Both the position numbers and the translations under genes were made by a program. This document shows positions 8,954-17,741 of a DNA stretch of 64,000 nucleotides, piece after piece. The notes beneath the pieces were generated by a model that had not been told where the DNA came from, ran no database searches, and saw only the letters and a list, made by a program, of their open reading frames with translations. This stretch comes from Martinezella tropici (lineage in GTDB: Bacteria > Pseudomonadota > Alphaproteobacteria > Rhizobiales > Rhizobiaceae): positions 110,336 to 174,335 of the forward strand of contig NZ_QMKK01000021.1 in NCBI RefSeq assembly GCF_003287875.1, given 5' to 3'. Positions within the stretch are counted from its first letter, which is position 1. Every line of letters starts with the position of its first letter.

Positions 8954-9021
8954 AGCCCACTCTATTGTCAAAACAAATACATGCCCAACCTCAATGCGGA
9001 TCGGGACATCGGGTTTCACGC

Positions 9022-9513
9022 ATGAGCGACGATATTTCGAGGGACGAAAAGCAGAGTTTGGCAGTGCGGTTGTTCGGCCGGGCACTGCATGTCTATTTCG
9101 GCCTGACTCGCAGCATGACGCTTGGCGTGCGCGCCGCCTGCTTCGATCGGGAGGGGCGAGTGTTCCTGGTGCGCCATTCCTATATCGCCGGCTGGCATAT
9201 GCCCGGCGGCGGCGTCGAACGTCATGAGACGGTGGAGGAAGCGCTTGCGAAGGAGCTGCGGGAGGAGGGCAATCTGGTGATCTCGGGCCGGCCGCAGCTC
9301 TTCCACGTCTATTTCAACAATCGCACCAGCAAACGAGACCACGTCGTTTTCTACCGTGTCGAGGTCACGCAGACCGCGCCGCGCAAGCCGGATCGCGAGA
9401 TCGTCGAAAGCGGTTTCTTCGCGCTCGATGCGCTGCCGCCCGGAACGACGAAGGCAACCTATCGCAGGCTGAAGGAATTGGAAGGAGCGGAAGCCCCTTC
9501 CAATCACTGGTAG
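9022..9513 (+). CDS. Nudix hydrolase with slightly degenerate box
   Basis: 163 residues, Nudix domain from about residue 30. The box reads GGVERHETVEEALAKELREE followed by GNL. The metal-binding E-x-x-E-E core is present, but the first Arg is Lys and the last Gly is replaced by Asn (GN in place of xG). The family cleaves nucleoside diphosphates linked to another moiety; this branch has no assigned substrate. The gene is divergent from the phosphoesterase with 68 bases between starts, so the two may share a control region. The ATG at 9022 was chosen over the upstream in-frame 8965, whose extra 19 residues are not Nudix-like. Confidence 0.8.
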   Translation: MSDDISRDEKQSLAVRLFGRALHVYFGLTRSMTLGVRAACFDREGRVFLVRHSYIAGWHMPGGGVERHETVEEALAKELREEGNLVISGRPQLFHVYFNNRTSKRDHVVFYRVEVTQTAPRKPDREIVESGFFALDALPPGTTKATYRRLKELEGAEAPSNHW

Positions 9514-9528
9514 CCACCGGCATTCAAG

Positions 9529-10518
9529 TCAAGCGGCTTTTGCCAGTCGCTCGCGGCCGTGCGGGCGATCAAACTCCAGATCGGGGCCGACCGGCACGAT
9601 GCCTGTCGGATTGATCGTCTTGTGGCTGCGATAATAGTGGTTCTTGATATGCGTCAGGTTCACCGTCTCGGCAACGCCGGCGATCTGATAGAGATCCCGC
9701 AGATAAGCCGAGAGGTTGGCATAATCGGCGATGCGGCGGATGTTGCATTTGAAATGGCCGACATAAACGGCATCGAAGCGGACGAGCGTCGTGAATAGGC
9801 GCCAGTCGGCTTCCGTCAGCCGGTCTCCGAACAGATAGCGCTTCGTCGCCAGCCGCTGGTCCAGCATATCGAGGGTTTCGAAGAGGCGAAGTGCGTTTGC
9901 CTGGTAGGCTTCCTGCGTCGTCGCAAAGCCGGCCTTGTAGACGCCGTTGTTGACGGTATCGTAGACGCGCTCGTTCAATGCATCGATATCGGCGCTGAGA
10001 TCGGCGGGATAGAAATCCGCCTTGGAGCCGGTGAGGCCATCGAAGGCGGTATTGAACATGCGAATGATTTCGGCCGATTCGTTGTTAACGATCGTGCCGG
10101 TCTGCTTGTCCCATAGAACGGGAACGGTCACCCGGCCGGAATAACGCGGATCGGCCTTGACATAGACCTCCCAGAGCTTCGTCGCGCCGAAGAGATGGTC
10201 GACGGTGCCGCCGTCTGTGCCTTTGAACTCCCAGCCATTTTCCAGCATCAGCGGATCGACGATCGAGACCGAGATCAGCTCCTCCAGCTTCTTCAGCTTG
10301 CGGAAGATCAGGGTCCGATGTGCCCAGGGGCAGGCGAGCGAGACGTAGAGATGGTAGCGCCCGGCTTCAGCCTTGAAGCCGCCGGTGCCTGTCGGCCCAG
10401 CGCTGCCATCCGCGGTCACCCAGTTTCGGAACTGCGACGCGGCGCGCTTGAAATGGCCCTTCGTTTCTTTGGTATCGTACCAGACGTCATGCCAGACGCC
10501 GTCCACCAACATGCCCAT
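9529..10518 (-). CDS. yqjG: Glutathionyl-hydroquinone reductase (GST family)
   Basis: 329 residues, matching the Xi-class glutathione transferases. The family hallmark CPWAHRTL occurs at about residue 62; its Cys attacks glutathionyl-hydroquinones and reduces them with GSH, releasing GSSG. The thioredoxin-fold N-terminal domain is followed by an all-helical GST C-domain (from about residue 165, NNGVYKAGFATTQEAY). It acts in the cytosol in quinone and xenobiotic detoxification. It ends convergently with the Nudix gene, only 15 bases apart, and shows no operon partner. The symbol follows the E. coli YqjG orthologue. Confidence 0.9.
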   Translation of the reverse strand: MGMLVDGVWHDVWYDTKETKGHFKRAASQFRNWVTADGSAGPTGTGGFKAEAGRYHLYVSLACPWAHRTLIFRKLKKLEELISVSIVDPLMLENGWEFKGTDGGTVDHLFGATKLWEVYVKADPRYSGRVTVPVLWDKQTGTIVNNESAEIIRMFNTAFDGLTGSKADFYPADLSADIDALNERVYDTVNNGVYKAGFATTQEAYQANALRLFETLDMLDQRLATKRYLFGDRLTEADWRLFTTLVRFDAVYVGHFKCNIRRIADYANLSAYLRDLYQIAGVAETVNLTHIKNHYYRSHKTINPTGIVPVGPDLEFDRPHGRERLAKAA

Positions 10519-10865
10519 TGCTTGATCCTTTCGGGAAACTGCCGAAACTATATATCAAGAGATACGGCATGCACGCCGGATTTCGAGACGGCAAATGATG
10601 AACACTGCGTCGCATGCATGGCTGAGAGGCTTCGGGCACCGGCGTTATGCGTGAAGGCCAGAATGTGGGCACGATGCCGCATTAAAAAATGGCATCATGT
10701 ATTTTGCATTGGACGCGCCGGATATTTCCTGCTATCCGGCTTTTCACAATTTAAGGACCCTTGTCATGAAAGTAGCCAGAAGCCTGCGACGACGCCGATG
10801 ATCTTGAACGCTCCACGAGCGCTTTCGGGAACAATATCGTTCGTCTATCTGGTTTCACTGGTCTA
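10519..10865. other. 347-bp intergenic region with orphan plus-strand terminator
   Basis: No convincing protein gene. It holds a GATGCC/GGCATC hairpin (about 10673-10697), a strong terminator (10717-10744) with no plus-strand gene before it, and an 11-codon ORF (MKVARSLRRRR) starting at about 10766 after AAGGA. It could contain a small RNA or an attenuated leader for the downstream acetyltransferase. Confidence 0.5.
10717..10744 (+). terminator. Orphan Rho-independent terminator
   Basis: GCCGGATA (10717-10724) pairs perfectly with TATCCGGC (10733-10740), an 8-bp stem with an 8-base loop, followed by TTTT. The only gene immediately upstream (10518-9529) is on the other strand, and the opposite strand has no T-tract after the hairpin. 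The terminator must therefore end an unannotated plus-strand transcript or act as an attenuator for the gene at 10866. Confidence 0.65.
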
Positions 10866-11438
10866 ATGTACAAGCACGATCTGGTCTACCTCACTGAGGA
10901 TGCGTCGCACGACGCCGTCATCGAAATCATCAACGAAGAAGCGTTCGGTCCTGGCCGGTTTACGCGCGCTGCCGCTCGCATTCGCGAACAGGGGCCGCAT
11001 GACCGGTCGCTGTCCTTCATCTGCGCCGACGATGGCGAGACGATCGCCTCCGTGCGGATGACGCCGGTGCTGGCCGGATCGGTCAAGGGCCATCTGCTCG
11101 GCCCGCTTGCCGTGCGCCCCTCCCACAAGAACAAGGGCATCGGTCGCGAGCTCGTGCGCATCGCCGTCGAGGCCGCCAAGCGCAAGGGCTCGGAAGCCGT
11201 CATCCTCGTCGGCGATCCACCCTATTATGGTCCGCTCGGTTTCGAGAAGGTCGCCTACAACGCATTGACCTTCCCGGGGCCTGTCGATCCCAACCGGGTG
11301 CTGGTCGTGCCGATCGCCGCCGACACGCATGCGCGGTTGCACGGTTCGATCGCCTGGCGCGATGATTCCACTGCGGCTACGGAAGCCGAAGACGACGATC
11401 TGGATGATGTCGTGCAGTTCACGGCGATCGCTGTCTAA
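10866..11438 (+). CDS. GNAT N-acetyltransferase (YhbS-like)
   Basis: 190 residues. The acetyl-CoA-binding core is LGPLAVRPSHKNKGIGRELV (residues 79-98), which carries the Q/RxxGxG/A-type loop, followed by VGDPPYYGPLGFEKV, typical of YhbS-like enzymes. The C-terminus is unusually acidic (EAEDDDLDD). It transfers an acetyl group from acetyl-CoA to an unknown amine in the cytosol. The gene is convergent with the next acetyltransferase and lies 120 bases after the orphan terminator, so its transcription may be attenuated. No strong Shine-Dalgarno precedes the ATG. Confidence 0.85.
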   Translation: MYKHDLVYLTEDASHDAVIEIINEEAFGPGRFTRAAARIREQGPHDRSLSFICADDGETIASVRMTPVLAGSVKGHLLGPLAVRPSHKNKGIGRELVRIAVEAAKRKGSEAVILVGDPPYYGPLGFEKVAYNALTFPGPVDPNRVLVVPIAADTHARLHGSIAWRDDSTAATEAEDDDLDDVVQFTAIAV

Positions 11439-11470
11439 GGCGCTATCAATAAAAATCGCCCTGCTTGATG

Positions 11471-11893
11471 TCAGCGGGGCGACAACGTCTTCTTCAGAAA
11501 GAATCGGCTGCGACCAGCCGGGAAATCCGGCAGTTCGCCGAAGATCGTATAGCCCTGCCGCTGATAGGCTTTCAGCGCCTGCGGGTTGAAGGTATCGATC
11601 CACGCGCCGAAACAGCCGCGCGCGCTTGCCTCCGCTTCCGCTGCCTCTAGCAACTTTCCGGCCATGCCCTGGCCGCGCAGACTTTCGGGCACGAAGAGCC
11701 ATTGCGTGAACAGCCACCCCCAGGCGGTATAGCCGGAAATGCCGCCGATGGTCCTGCCGGCATCGTCGCGGATCAGGACCGCCAGGGGACGGCGCTCCGA
11801 GGGCCCGACATCGGCAGCATTGAAGGCCGTCAATCCCTCGCTGATGGCTGCGAGTTCGCTTTCGCTTGGGGCATCGGTCACGTCAATTTTCAT
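11471..11893 (-). CDS. GNAT N-acetyltransferase
   Basis: 140 residues from ATG 11893 (MKIDVTDAPSESE), preceded by AAGGACGGTG. The acetyl-CoA loop is VPESLRGQGMAGKLLEAAEA (about residues 74-93), and the C-terminal YQRQGYTIFGELPDFP is the usual GNAT beta-alpha end. The substrate is unknown. It starts 5 bases after the stop of the VWA-like membrane protein and so is probably the last gene of the MoxR/DUF58 operon, although its chemistry has no obvious link to that system. A longer start at 11920 would overlap the previous gene. Confidence 0.82.
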   Translation of the reverse strand: MKIDVTDAPSESELAAISEGLTAFNAADVGPSERRPLAVLIRDDAGRTIGGISGYTAWGWLFTQWLFVPESLRGQGMAGKLLEAAEAEASARGCFGAWIDTFNPQALKAYQRQGYTIFGELPDFPAGRSRFFLKKTLSPR

Positions 11894-11898
11894 CACGG

Positions 11899-13971
11899 TC
11901 ACCGTCCTTCGCGCCACCATGTGGCGGAGAAGGCAAAGAGGAGGGCGGCAAGACCGGCAAAGCCCGCAAACAGCGGCAGTGTATTGATGCCCTTCAACAC
12001 GGTTTCGTCGGTCATGCGGATGGTCAGGCGCTGGTTGTCGGCGACGCGCACGGCGCCGCGCACGGGAAGGACCTGAGGCACTGTCACGCTGCCATTGACG
12101 CCGGCAACCCGGGTGACGAGACCCTTTGTTTTCTGCGACAGCGGCTTCAACGTCTCGGTGGTCGAGATCATCGCCCGGAATTCCGGGGCATCGATGGCGC
12201 CGATATGGACGAGCGTCGACAGATTGCCATTGGCAATCTGATAGAGCCCGATCTCGTCCATATGTTTTTCGGCCTGATAGAGACCCGGCTGCGTCTGTTT
12301 CAGCGGCAATGTCTGTGACCTGCCGGATGGCGATTTGATCGTGGCGGGGCCGGGATCGTCGCCGATGGTCTGGCGCGTCACCTGCAGCGTGCGGCCGGCG
12401 GCGTTCGCAGTCAGCGCTTCTTCCTCCAGCGCCGGCTCCTTCAACAGCCAGTGGGCGATGCGGCGATAGAGCGACACGTGCGGGCCGCCGCCTTCGAAGC
12501 CGCGCGCCCAGAGCCAGCCTTCGTCGGAGAGCAGCATGGCGACACGGCCCTGGCCGACGCGGTTCAGCACCAGCAAGGGGCTGCTATTCGCGCCGACCAT
12601 CACGGTCTGTCCCTGCGGCGGTTCGACATCGACGCTGCGGAACCAGCGGCCCCAATGCGGCGGCTCGGCGTCGGATCCATCCAGGCCGCGTGTCACGGGA
12701 TGTTTGCGGCCCTGATCCGACAGACGCGGATAGAAGGCCTTCTCGATCATCTGGCCCGTCGGCTCGGCCGGCAGCACGGAAGCTAGCGGCGTCAGCGCGA
12801 TCGAACTGCCGCCGGCATGTTCCGGACCGGCGGCCACGAGCAGGGCGCCGCCGTTTTCGACATATTGCGCCATATAATCATAATAGATCGTCGGCAGGAC
12901 GTTCTGACGATCCTGGTAGCGATCGAAAATGATCAGGTCGAAAGAATTGATCTTGTCGACGAAAAGCTCGCGCGTCGGGAAGGCGATCAGCGACAATTCG
13001 TTGATCGGGGTACCGTCCTGCTTATCCGGCGGACGCAGGATGGTGAAGTGCACGAGATCGACCGAGGCGTCCGATTTCAAAAGGTTGCGCCAAGCGCGCT
13101 CGCCGGCATGCGGTTCACCCGAGACGAGCAGAACGCGCATGTTCTGGCGGATGCCTTCGATCAGCTGGACGGTGCGATTGTTGATCGCCGTAACCTCGCC
13201 AGGCACCTCGGCGACGGCGAATTCGAGGACATTGTTGCCGGCGCGGGGCACCTTGAAGCTGAAGGGCATGTCCTGGCCGGGTGTCGCCTGCAGCGTGGCG
13301 ATTTCGTCGCCGTTCATCTTGACGGTCACTGCCGCCGTGACGCCAGGGCTCTTGCCATCGTCAACGACACGAAAGACGAGCTGCTGCTCGTCGTTGACGA
13401 TGCCGAAACGAGGGGCGCGCACGATTTCGATGCGGCGATCGAATTCGTCCGGCTTGCCTGTGATTAGCCCGTGGATGGGTGCGTCGAAGCCGAGTTGCTG
13501 GTTGATGCCGGGGATGTCATGGATCTGGCCGTCCGTGAGGAAGATGGCGCCGCCGATGCGGGCGGGCGGCACGTCCGCGATCGCCGAGGACAGCGCCGAG
13601 AAAAGCCGCGTCGACGGCGATTCTGCTTCCGCCGGATCGCGCACCTCGACGATGCGTGGCTCCATTCGGGGGAATTGCGCCAGCCGGTCCTTGAGCATCG
13701 CCAGAGCGTCATCCGTCATCTTGGAGCGTTCCGGTGTCTGCTGGCTGAGACTGTGGTCGACCACGATTGGGACGATGGTCGTCAGTTGCTCGCGATCCTC
13801 CTGCATCAGCACGGGGTTGGCGAGCGCGGCCAAGAGGGCAATCCCTGCCAGCGCGCGGATCCAGCCGCCGCGAAGGCGCCTGAAGATCGCAAGCGCCGCG
13901 ATGGCGAGCGTCAGCACCGCCAGAGCGGTCAGGATAGGCCAGGGGAGGAATGGGGCGAAACCGATATTCAT
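11899..13971 (-). CDS. Membrane protein with VWA-like and amidotransferase-like domains
   Basis: 690 residues. Two N-terminal helices (about 10-60) are followed by a von Willebrand A-like segment in which IVPIVVDHSLSQ (about 78-89) carries an intact DxSxS MIDAS motif. A large periplasmic part follows, including a class-I glutamine-amidotransferase-like region (LIIFDRYQDRQNVLP and GGALLVAAGPEHAGG, about 345-390). A final helix (FAGFAGLAALLFAFSATWW) ends the protein. It starts one base after the stop of the DUF4159 gene, so the two are translationally linked. It belongs to the MoxR-DUF58-BatA type cluster; its role is unknown, with envelope protein assembly or metal insertion usually proposed. 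Confidence 0.75.
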   Translation of the reverse strand: MNIGFAPFLPWPILTALAVLTLAIAALAIFRRLRGGWIRALAGIALLAALANPVLMQEDREQLTTIVPIVVDHSLSQQTPERSKMTDDALAMLKDRLAQFPRMEPRIVEVRDPAEAESPSTRLFSALSSAIADVPPARIGGAIFLTDGQIHDIPGINQQLGFDAPIHGLITGKPDEFDRRIEIVRAPRFGIVNDEQQLVFRVVDDGKSPGVTAAVTVKMNGDEIATLQATPGQDMPFSFKVPRAGNNVLEFAVAEVPGEVTAINNRTVQLIEGIRQNMRVLLVSGEPHAGERAWRNLLKSDASVDLVHFTILRPPDKQDGTPINELSLIAFPTRELFVDKINSFDLIIFDRYQDRQNVLPTIYYDYMAQYVENGGALLVAAGPEHAGGSSIALTPLASVLPAEPTGQMIEKAFYPRLSDQGRKHPVTRGLDGSDAEPPHWGRWFRSVDVEPPQGQTVMVGANSSPLLVLNRVGQGRVAMLLSDEGWLWARGFEGGGPHVSLYRRIAHWLLKEPALEEEALTANAAGRTLQVTRQTIGDDPGPATIKSPSGRSQTLPLKQTQPGLYQAEKHMDEIGLYQIANGNLSTLVHIGAIDAPEFRAMISTTETLKPLSQKTKGLVTRVAGVNGSVTVPQVLPVRGAVRVADNQRLTIRMTDETVLKGINTLPLFAGFAGLAALLFAFSATWWREGR

Positions 13972-13972
13972 A

Positions 13973-16798
13973 TTACTGCCCCAAGCGCTGCAAGATATCC
14001 GGAACGTGGACCTGATCGGATTTATAGTTTCCGGTCAGCATGTACATCATGATGTTGACGCCGGTGCGATAGGCGTATTCGCGCTGGGTTTCGTCCGGCG
14101 GCACGGTCGGCAGCAGCGGTGAACCGTTTTCATCGATGGCCCAGGCGCCAGCCAGATCATTGCCCGTTATGATGATCGGCGTCACACCGTCGGAGGTTGC
14201 GACCGCATTTGCGTCGCGGCGCACATCCTGCCGCGCCTCCACCCAAAGCGGACTGTCGGCATAGCGGCCGGGGAAGCTCGACAGAAGATAGAAGGATTTG
14301 GTCAGCACGTGTCCTGCCGGTACCGGCTCCAGGGGCGGAATATCGAGATTGGCGAGGATCTGCTGCAAGCGCTGGCCGTTCGGGCTTGGCGTCGAGGTAT
14401 CGCCCATCGTGTCGATGGCGTCACGGGTGTCGAACAGCACGGTGCCGCCATTGCGCATATAGGCGTCGATGCGGTTGATGGCGTCATTGGAAGGCATCGG
14501 CGCGGTCGCTGAAACCGGCCAGTAGATCAGGGGGTAAAAGGCCAACTCGTCCTTGGTCAGGTCCAGCCCGACTGGAGGGCCGGGCTCGAGCGTCGTGCGA
14601 TAGGTGAGATAGTCGGAGAGGCCGGCAAGGCCGCGCTCCGAGATATGATCGACCTCCGACTCGCCCGTGACGACATAGGCAAGATGGGTCTTATCCAGCC
14701 GCGAAAAGATGGTGTCGTCACCGGGTTTTGAATCGTCGGCCAATGCGATTGCCGGATGCAGGAAGATGGCAAGCGAGGCGGCCAGCAGCAGCATCGCTGC
14801 GCCACCCGCCATCGTCTTTGCCGATCTGCCGAGGCGCGGGAAGGCGCCATTCATGAACAATACGATGATGCTGTCGGCCAGCAGGATCAGGAAGGCGAGG
14901 GTGAAGAGGATCGGCTTTGCCGACCAGGCTTCTCCGCCGATTAGGCCCTCCCGTGCGACCGAACCCAAAGCCGAGGCATCCAGCGGTTTCAGTTGCGTGC
15001 CGCTCGAAAGCGTATTCAGTGCGACAAAGCCTTCTTCGGAGCCGTAGAGGCCGGGCGGATTATCGAAACTTGCAATCGACGCTCCCTTGCCGTTCGGTTC
15101 CAGCGGGCGCGCGCTGCCGATTTCGCTGGTCAATACGCCCTTTGCGGTCAGGAGCCGGTAAGGCGGCATCGCTTCGCTTCCCTTGGCTGCGGCACCTTCC
15201 GCCGGAGTGACGCCGCCGGCATGGGACAGTTGCACGATCCGGCGCAGCATTTCGACAAAATCGCCTGAGATCGGCAGGTCGGACCATTGCGGCTCGGCGC
15301 TGACGTGGAAGAGAACGATGCGGCCTGCCTGCATCTGCTTTTCGGTGACCAGCGGAGTGCCGTCGGCAAGGCTTGCCCAGGTGCGCTCGGCCAGATCCGG
15401 CGTCGGCTCGGCCAGGACCTGCCGCTTGATGAGCACATCCTTGGGCTTCGGCATGCCGGCGAAGGGGCCGAATGCCGGGAAATCGGAAAGTGGCTGCGGC
15501 TCTGCCCAGGAAAGTGCGCCGCCGAATGTGCGCTCGCCCTGCCGCAGCGTCACGGGCACGAGCGGATCGTCGGCGGGTGCCGCGGCAAGGCGCGGGCCGG
15601 CGAAGCGGACGAGCGTGCCGCCATTCTGGATCCACTTCTGCAGCGGCGCATAGGTTTCCTGCGGCAGGCGGCCGACATCGGCCATGATGATGACCGAGGG
15701 ATTGCCGGTGAGCAGCTCCGGGATCGATTTGGCAAGATCGGCGCTATTCGGCTGGGTCAGGTCGACATAGGGCTGGAGGGCGCGCTGGATATAATAGAGT
15801 GGCGACAGGATCGGCTGGAATTCGTCGGCTGCCTGACCGGAAAGAAGCGCCACGCGCCGGCGCCGGAAACCATCGTCGAGCAGATAGACGCTTCCGGCAC
15901 TCGCTTGCCGGTCGAGGCTTATGCGGGCGAAATCATTGCGCATCTCGAAAGGAGCGGCAATGGAGCTGGTGGCGACGGTCTGGCCGCCGGCGAAATCAAG
16001 CGAACCGGCGGCAATCGGCCGTCCCTGATTGTCCTGTGCGGTCAGCCCGAGGCGCACCGGGGCGGTACCATTCAGCCGCGTCGCGGTGACGGTCATGTTG
16101 TTGGCGGTATTGGCCGCGCCGGTGATTGCAATGATATTTTGACCGTCGCCTTCGATCAGCCGCAGCTCGCCTGGCTGCAGCGCGGCGAGCCGGCTGACGA
16201 TGTCGTCCTTATCCCTGCTCTCGACGCCATCGGAGATGAAGGCGATCGTGCCGGGCTTGCTGCCGTTGAGCGCGGCCTTAACGGCGTCGGCAGCGCGCTC
16301 GCGATCAGGCCCCAGCGGCCTTGGATTCATGGCATGCAGCTTGTCACGCGCCGATGTCGCAGCTCCTGGCGTCGCATCGTTGCTCTGCTCTGCGGTGAAG
16401 GCGATCGATACGGGAATGCTCTTGGCATCCGCATTGTCGATCAGCGCGTCAGCCGTGCGTACGCGGCGTTCCCAGTCGGAGACGCTCGCCCAGCTATTGT
16501 CGATCATCAGCACCAGCGGCCCGCCGCTCGATAGCGTATTGGTGCGCGGATTGAACATCGGGTTGGCGATGGCGAGGATGACGAGGGCGGCCAGCAGTAT
16601 GCGCAGCAGCGTCAGCCACCAGGGGCTGCGCGCCGGCGTTTCCTCGCGCTTGAGGATGGCGGCCAGAATGCGGAGCGGCGGGAACACTTCGGTGCGCGGT
16701 TGCGGCGGCGTCAGGCGCAGCAGCCACCAGATCGCAGGGAGCAGGATAAGAGCCGCGAGGATGGCGGGCGAGGCGAATGCAAAGGAGAGACCGCTCAT
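13973..16798 (-). CDS. BatA-like / DUF4159 membrane protein
   Basis: 941 residues. The N-terminus has the BatA aerotolerance-type lead (two helices, residues 8-27 and 58-80, around the basic TPPQPRTEVFPPLRIL). A VWA-like segment follows in which LMIDNSWASVSD replaces the MIDAS DxSxS with DNSWA, so metal binding is doubtful. Helices at about 635-655 and 670-690 precede a DUF4159 domain (DKTHLAYVVTGESEVDHIS to MRNGGTVLFDTRDAID). Overlap of 4 bases (ATGA) with the upstream DUF58 gene indicates translational coupling. It is probably a structural membrane component that works with the MoxR ATPase; the function is unproven. Confidence 0.82.
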   Translation of the reverse strand: MSGLSFAFASPAILAALILLPAIWWLLRLTPPQPRTEVFPPLRILAAILKREETPARSPWWLTLLRILLAALVILAIANPMFNPRTNTLSSGGPLVLMIDNSWASVSDWERRVRTADALIDNADAKSIPVSIAFTAEQSNDATPGAATSARDKLHAMNPRPLGPDRERAADAVKAALNGSKPGTIAFISDGVESRDKDDIVSRLAALQPGELRLIEGDGQNIIAITGAANTANNMTVTATRLNGTAPVRLGLTAQDNQGRPIAAGSLDFAGGQTVATSSIAAPFEMRNDFARISLDRQASAGSVYLLDDGFRRRRVALLSGQAADEFQPILSPLYYIQRALQPYVDLTQPNSADLAKSIPELLTGNPSVIIMADVGRLPQETYAPLQKWIQNGGTLVRFAGPRLAAAPADDPLVPVTLRQGERTFGGALSWAEPQPLSDFPAFGPFAGMPKPKDVLIKRQVLAEPTPDLAERTWASLADGTPLVTEKQMQAGRIVLFHVSAEPQWSDLPISGDFVEMLRRIVQLSHAGGVTPAEGAAAKGSEAMPPYRLLTAKGVLTSEIGSARPLEPNGKGASIASFDNPPGLYGSEEGFVALNTLSSGTQLKPLDASALGSVAREGLIGGEAWSAKPILFTLAFLILLADSIIVLFMNGAFPRLGRSAKTMAGGAAMLLLAASLAIFLHPAIALADDSKPGDDTIFSRLDKTHLAYVVTGESEVDHISERGLAGLSDYLTYRTTLEPGPPVGLDLTKDELAFYPLIYWPVSATAPMPSNDAINRIDAYMRNGGTVLFDTRDAIDTMGDTSTPSPNGQRLQQILANLDIPPLEPVPAGHVLTKSFYLLSSFPGRYADSPLWVEARQDVRRDANAVATSDGVTPIIITGNDLAGAWAIDENGSPLLPTVPPDETQREYAYRTGVNIMMYMLTGNYKSDQVHVPDILQRLGQ

Positions 16799-17715
16799 GG
16801 CTGCCCTCCGGAAGCTACTCTGGCGGGCATGCCGGAAAGATACATATGCACGGCGACCAGCGCTTCGGAGGCCAGCCGGTCCGTGCGGTGGCTGACGAAG
16901 GTCCAGCCGAGATGACGCAGCGATTGGCCAAGGTTTTCACGGCGAGCGAGATAGGCGCGCTGATAATCGTCTCGCAGGTTTTCTGCGCGGCCGGCAATCA
17001 GCTTCGAGCCCGTTTCGGGATCGCTGAATTCGGTCCTTCCGCTATAGGGAAAGAGCTCTTCGGCGGGATCGGCAACCTCGATCACATGGCCTCGCAAGCC
17101 CCGGCGCGCCAAGGGGCCGATCCTGCCCATGACGCTATCGGCATCGTCGAGAAAATCGCCGATCAGCACGATATCGCTCCAGCCACGGATCATTGATGTC
17201 TGCGGAAGACCGCCTTCGAGCGGGGTATGCATCAGGGCTGCGGCCAGACGCTCGGCAGCGTTGCGGGTCGAAACCGGCTCCATGATGCCGGGGCAGCCGA
17301 TACGCTCGCCGGAGCGGGAAAGAATTTCCGCCAGGGCCAGCATCAGGACGAGCGCGCGACCCTCCTTGGACACATGGCCATAGGTCGACTTATACATCAT
17401 GGACGGCGACAGATCGGCCCAGAGCCAGATCGTATGCGCGGCTTCCCATTCATGATCGCGGATATAGGTATGATCGTCGCGGGCCGAGCGCCGCCAGTCG
17501 ATGCGCGAAAGGCTTTCACCTTCGGTATAGGGGCGGAACTGCCAGAAATTCTCGCCGATCCCGCGCTTGCGCCGGCCGTGCCAGCCGGCGATCACGGTAT
17601 TGGCGATGCGCTTGGCTTCGACGAGGCAATCAGGCACGAGGGCGGCACGGCTGCGGGCTCGGGAGAGGGCATCGTTGCCTGAGGTCGGTCTGACGATCTG
17701 TCCGATGGATGCCAC
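16795..17715 (-). CDS. DUF58 (VWA-like) protein
   Basis: 306 residues, cytosolic. The DUF58 signature is clear: FRPYTEGESLSRIDWRRSAR followed by DDHTYIRDHEWEA (about residues 60-95). A VWA-like beta strand, IWLWADLSPSM, comes next, with DLSPS fitting a MIDAS-like DxSxS. DUF58 proteins are the usual partners of MoxR AAA+ ATPases; the known picture is a chaperone-like ATPase acting on proteins recognised through VWA domains. It follows moxR by 26 bases and overlaps the DUF4159 gene by 4, in the middle of the operon. Confidence 0.9.
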   Translation of the reverse strand: MASIGQIVRPTSGNDALSRARSRAALVPDCLVEAKRIANTVIAGWHGRRKRGIGENFWQFRPYTEGESLSRIDWRRSARDDHTYIRDHEWEAAHTIWLWADLSPSMMYKSTYGHVSKEGRALVLMLALAEILSRSGERIGCPGIMEPVSTRNAAERLAAALMHTPLEGGLPQTSMIRGWSDIVLIGDFLDDADSVMGRIGPLARRGLRGHVIEVADPAEELFPYSGRTEFSDPETGSKLIAGRAENLRDDYQRAYLARRENLGQSLRHLGWTFVSHRTDRLASEALVAVHMYLSGMPARVASGGQP

Positions 17716-17741
17716 GCGCTATACTCTCCTCGACATCCGGG

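Noticed and set aside
10766..10801. 11-codon ORF MKVARSLRRRR after AAGGA
   Set aside because: Reminiscent of the basic start of ribosomal protein L36, but it ends after 11 codons and no frame shift restores an L36-like sequence; kept only as a possible leader in the orphan-terminator finding.
15287..16534. 415-codon plus-strand ORF inside the DUF4159 gene
   Set aside because: No recognisable domain, no ribosome site, and it lies entirely opposite a conserved BatA/DUF4159 coding region.
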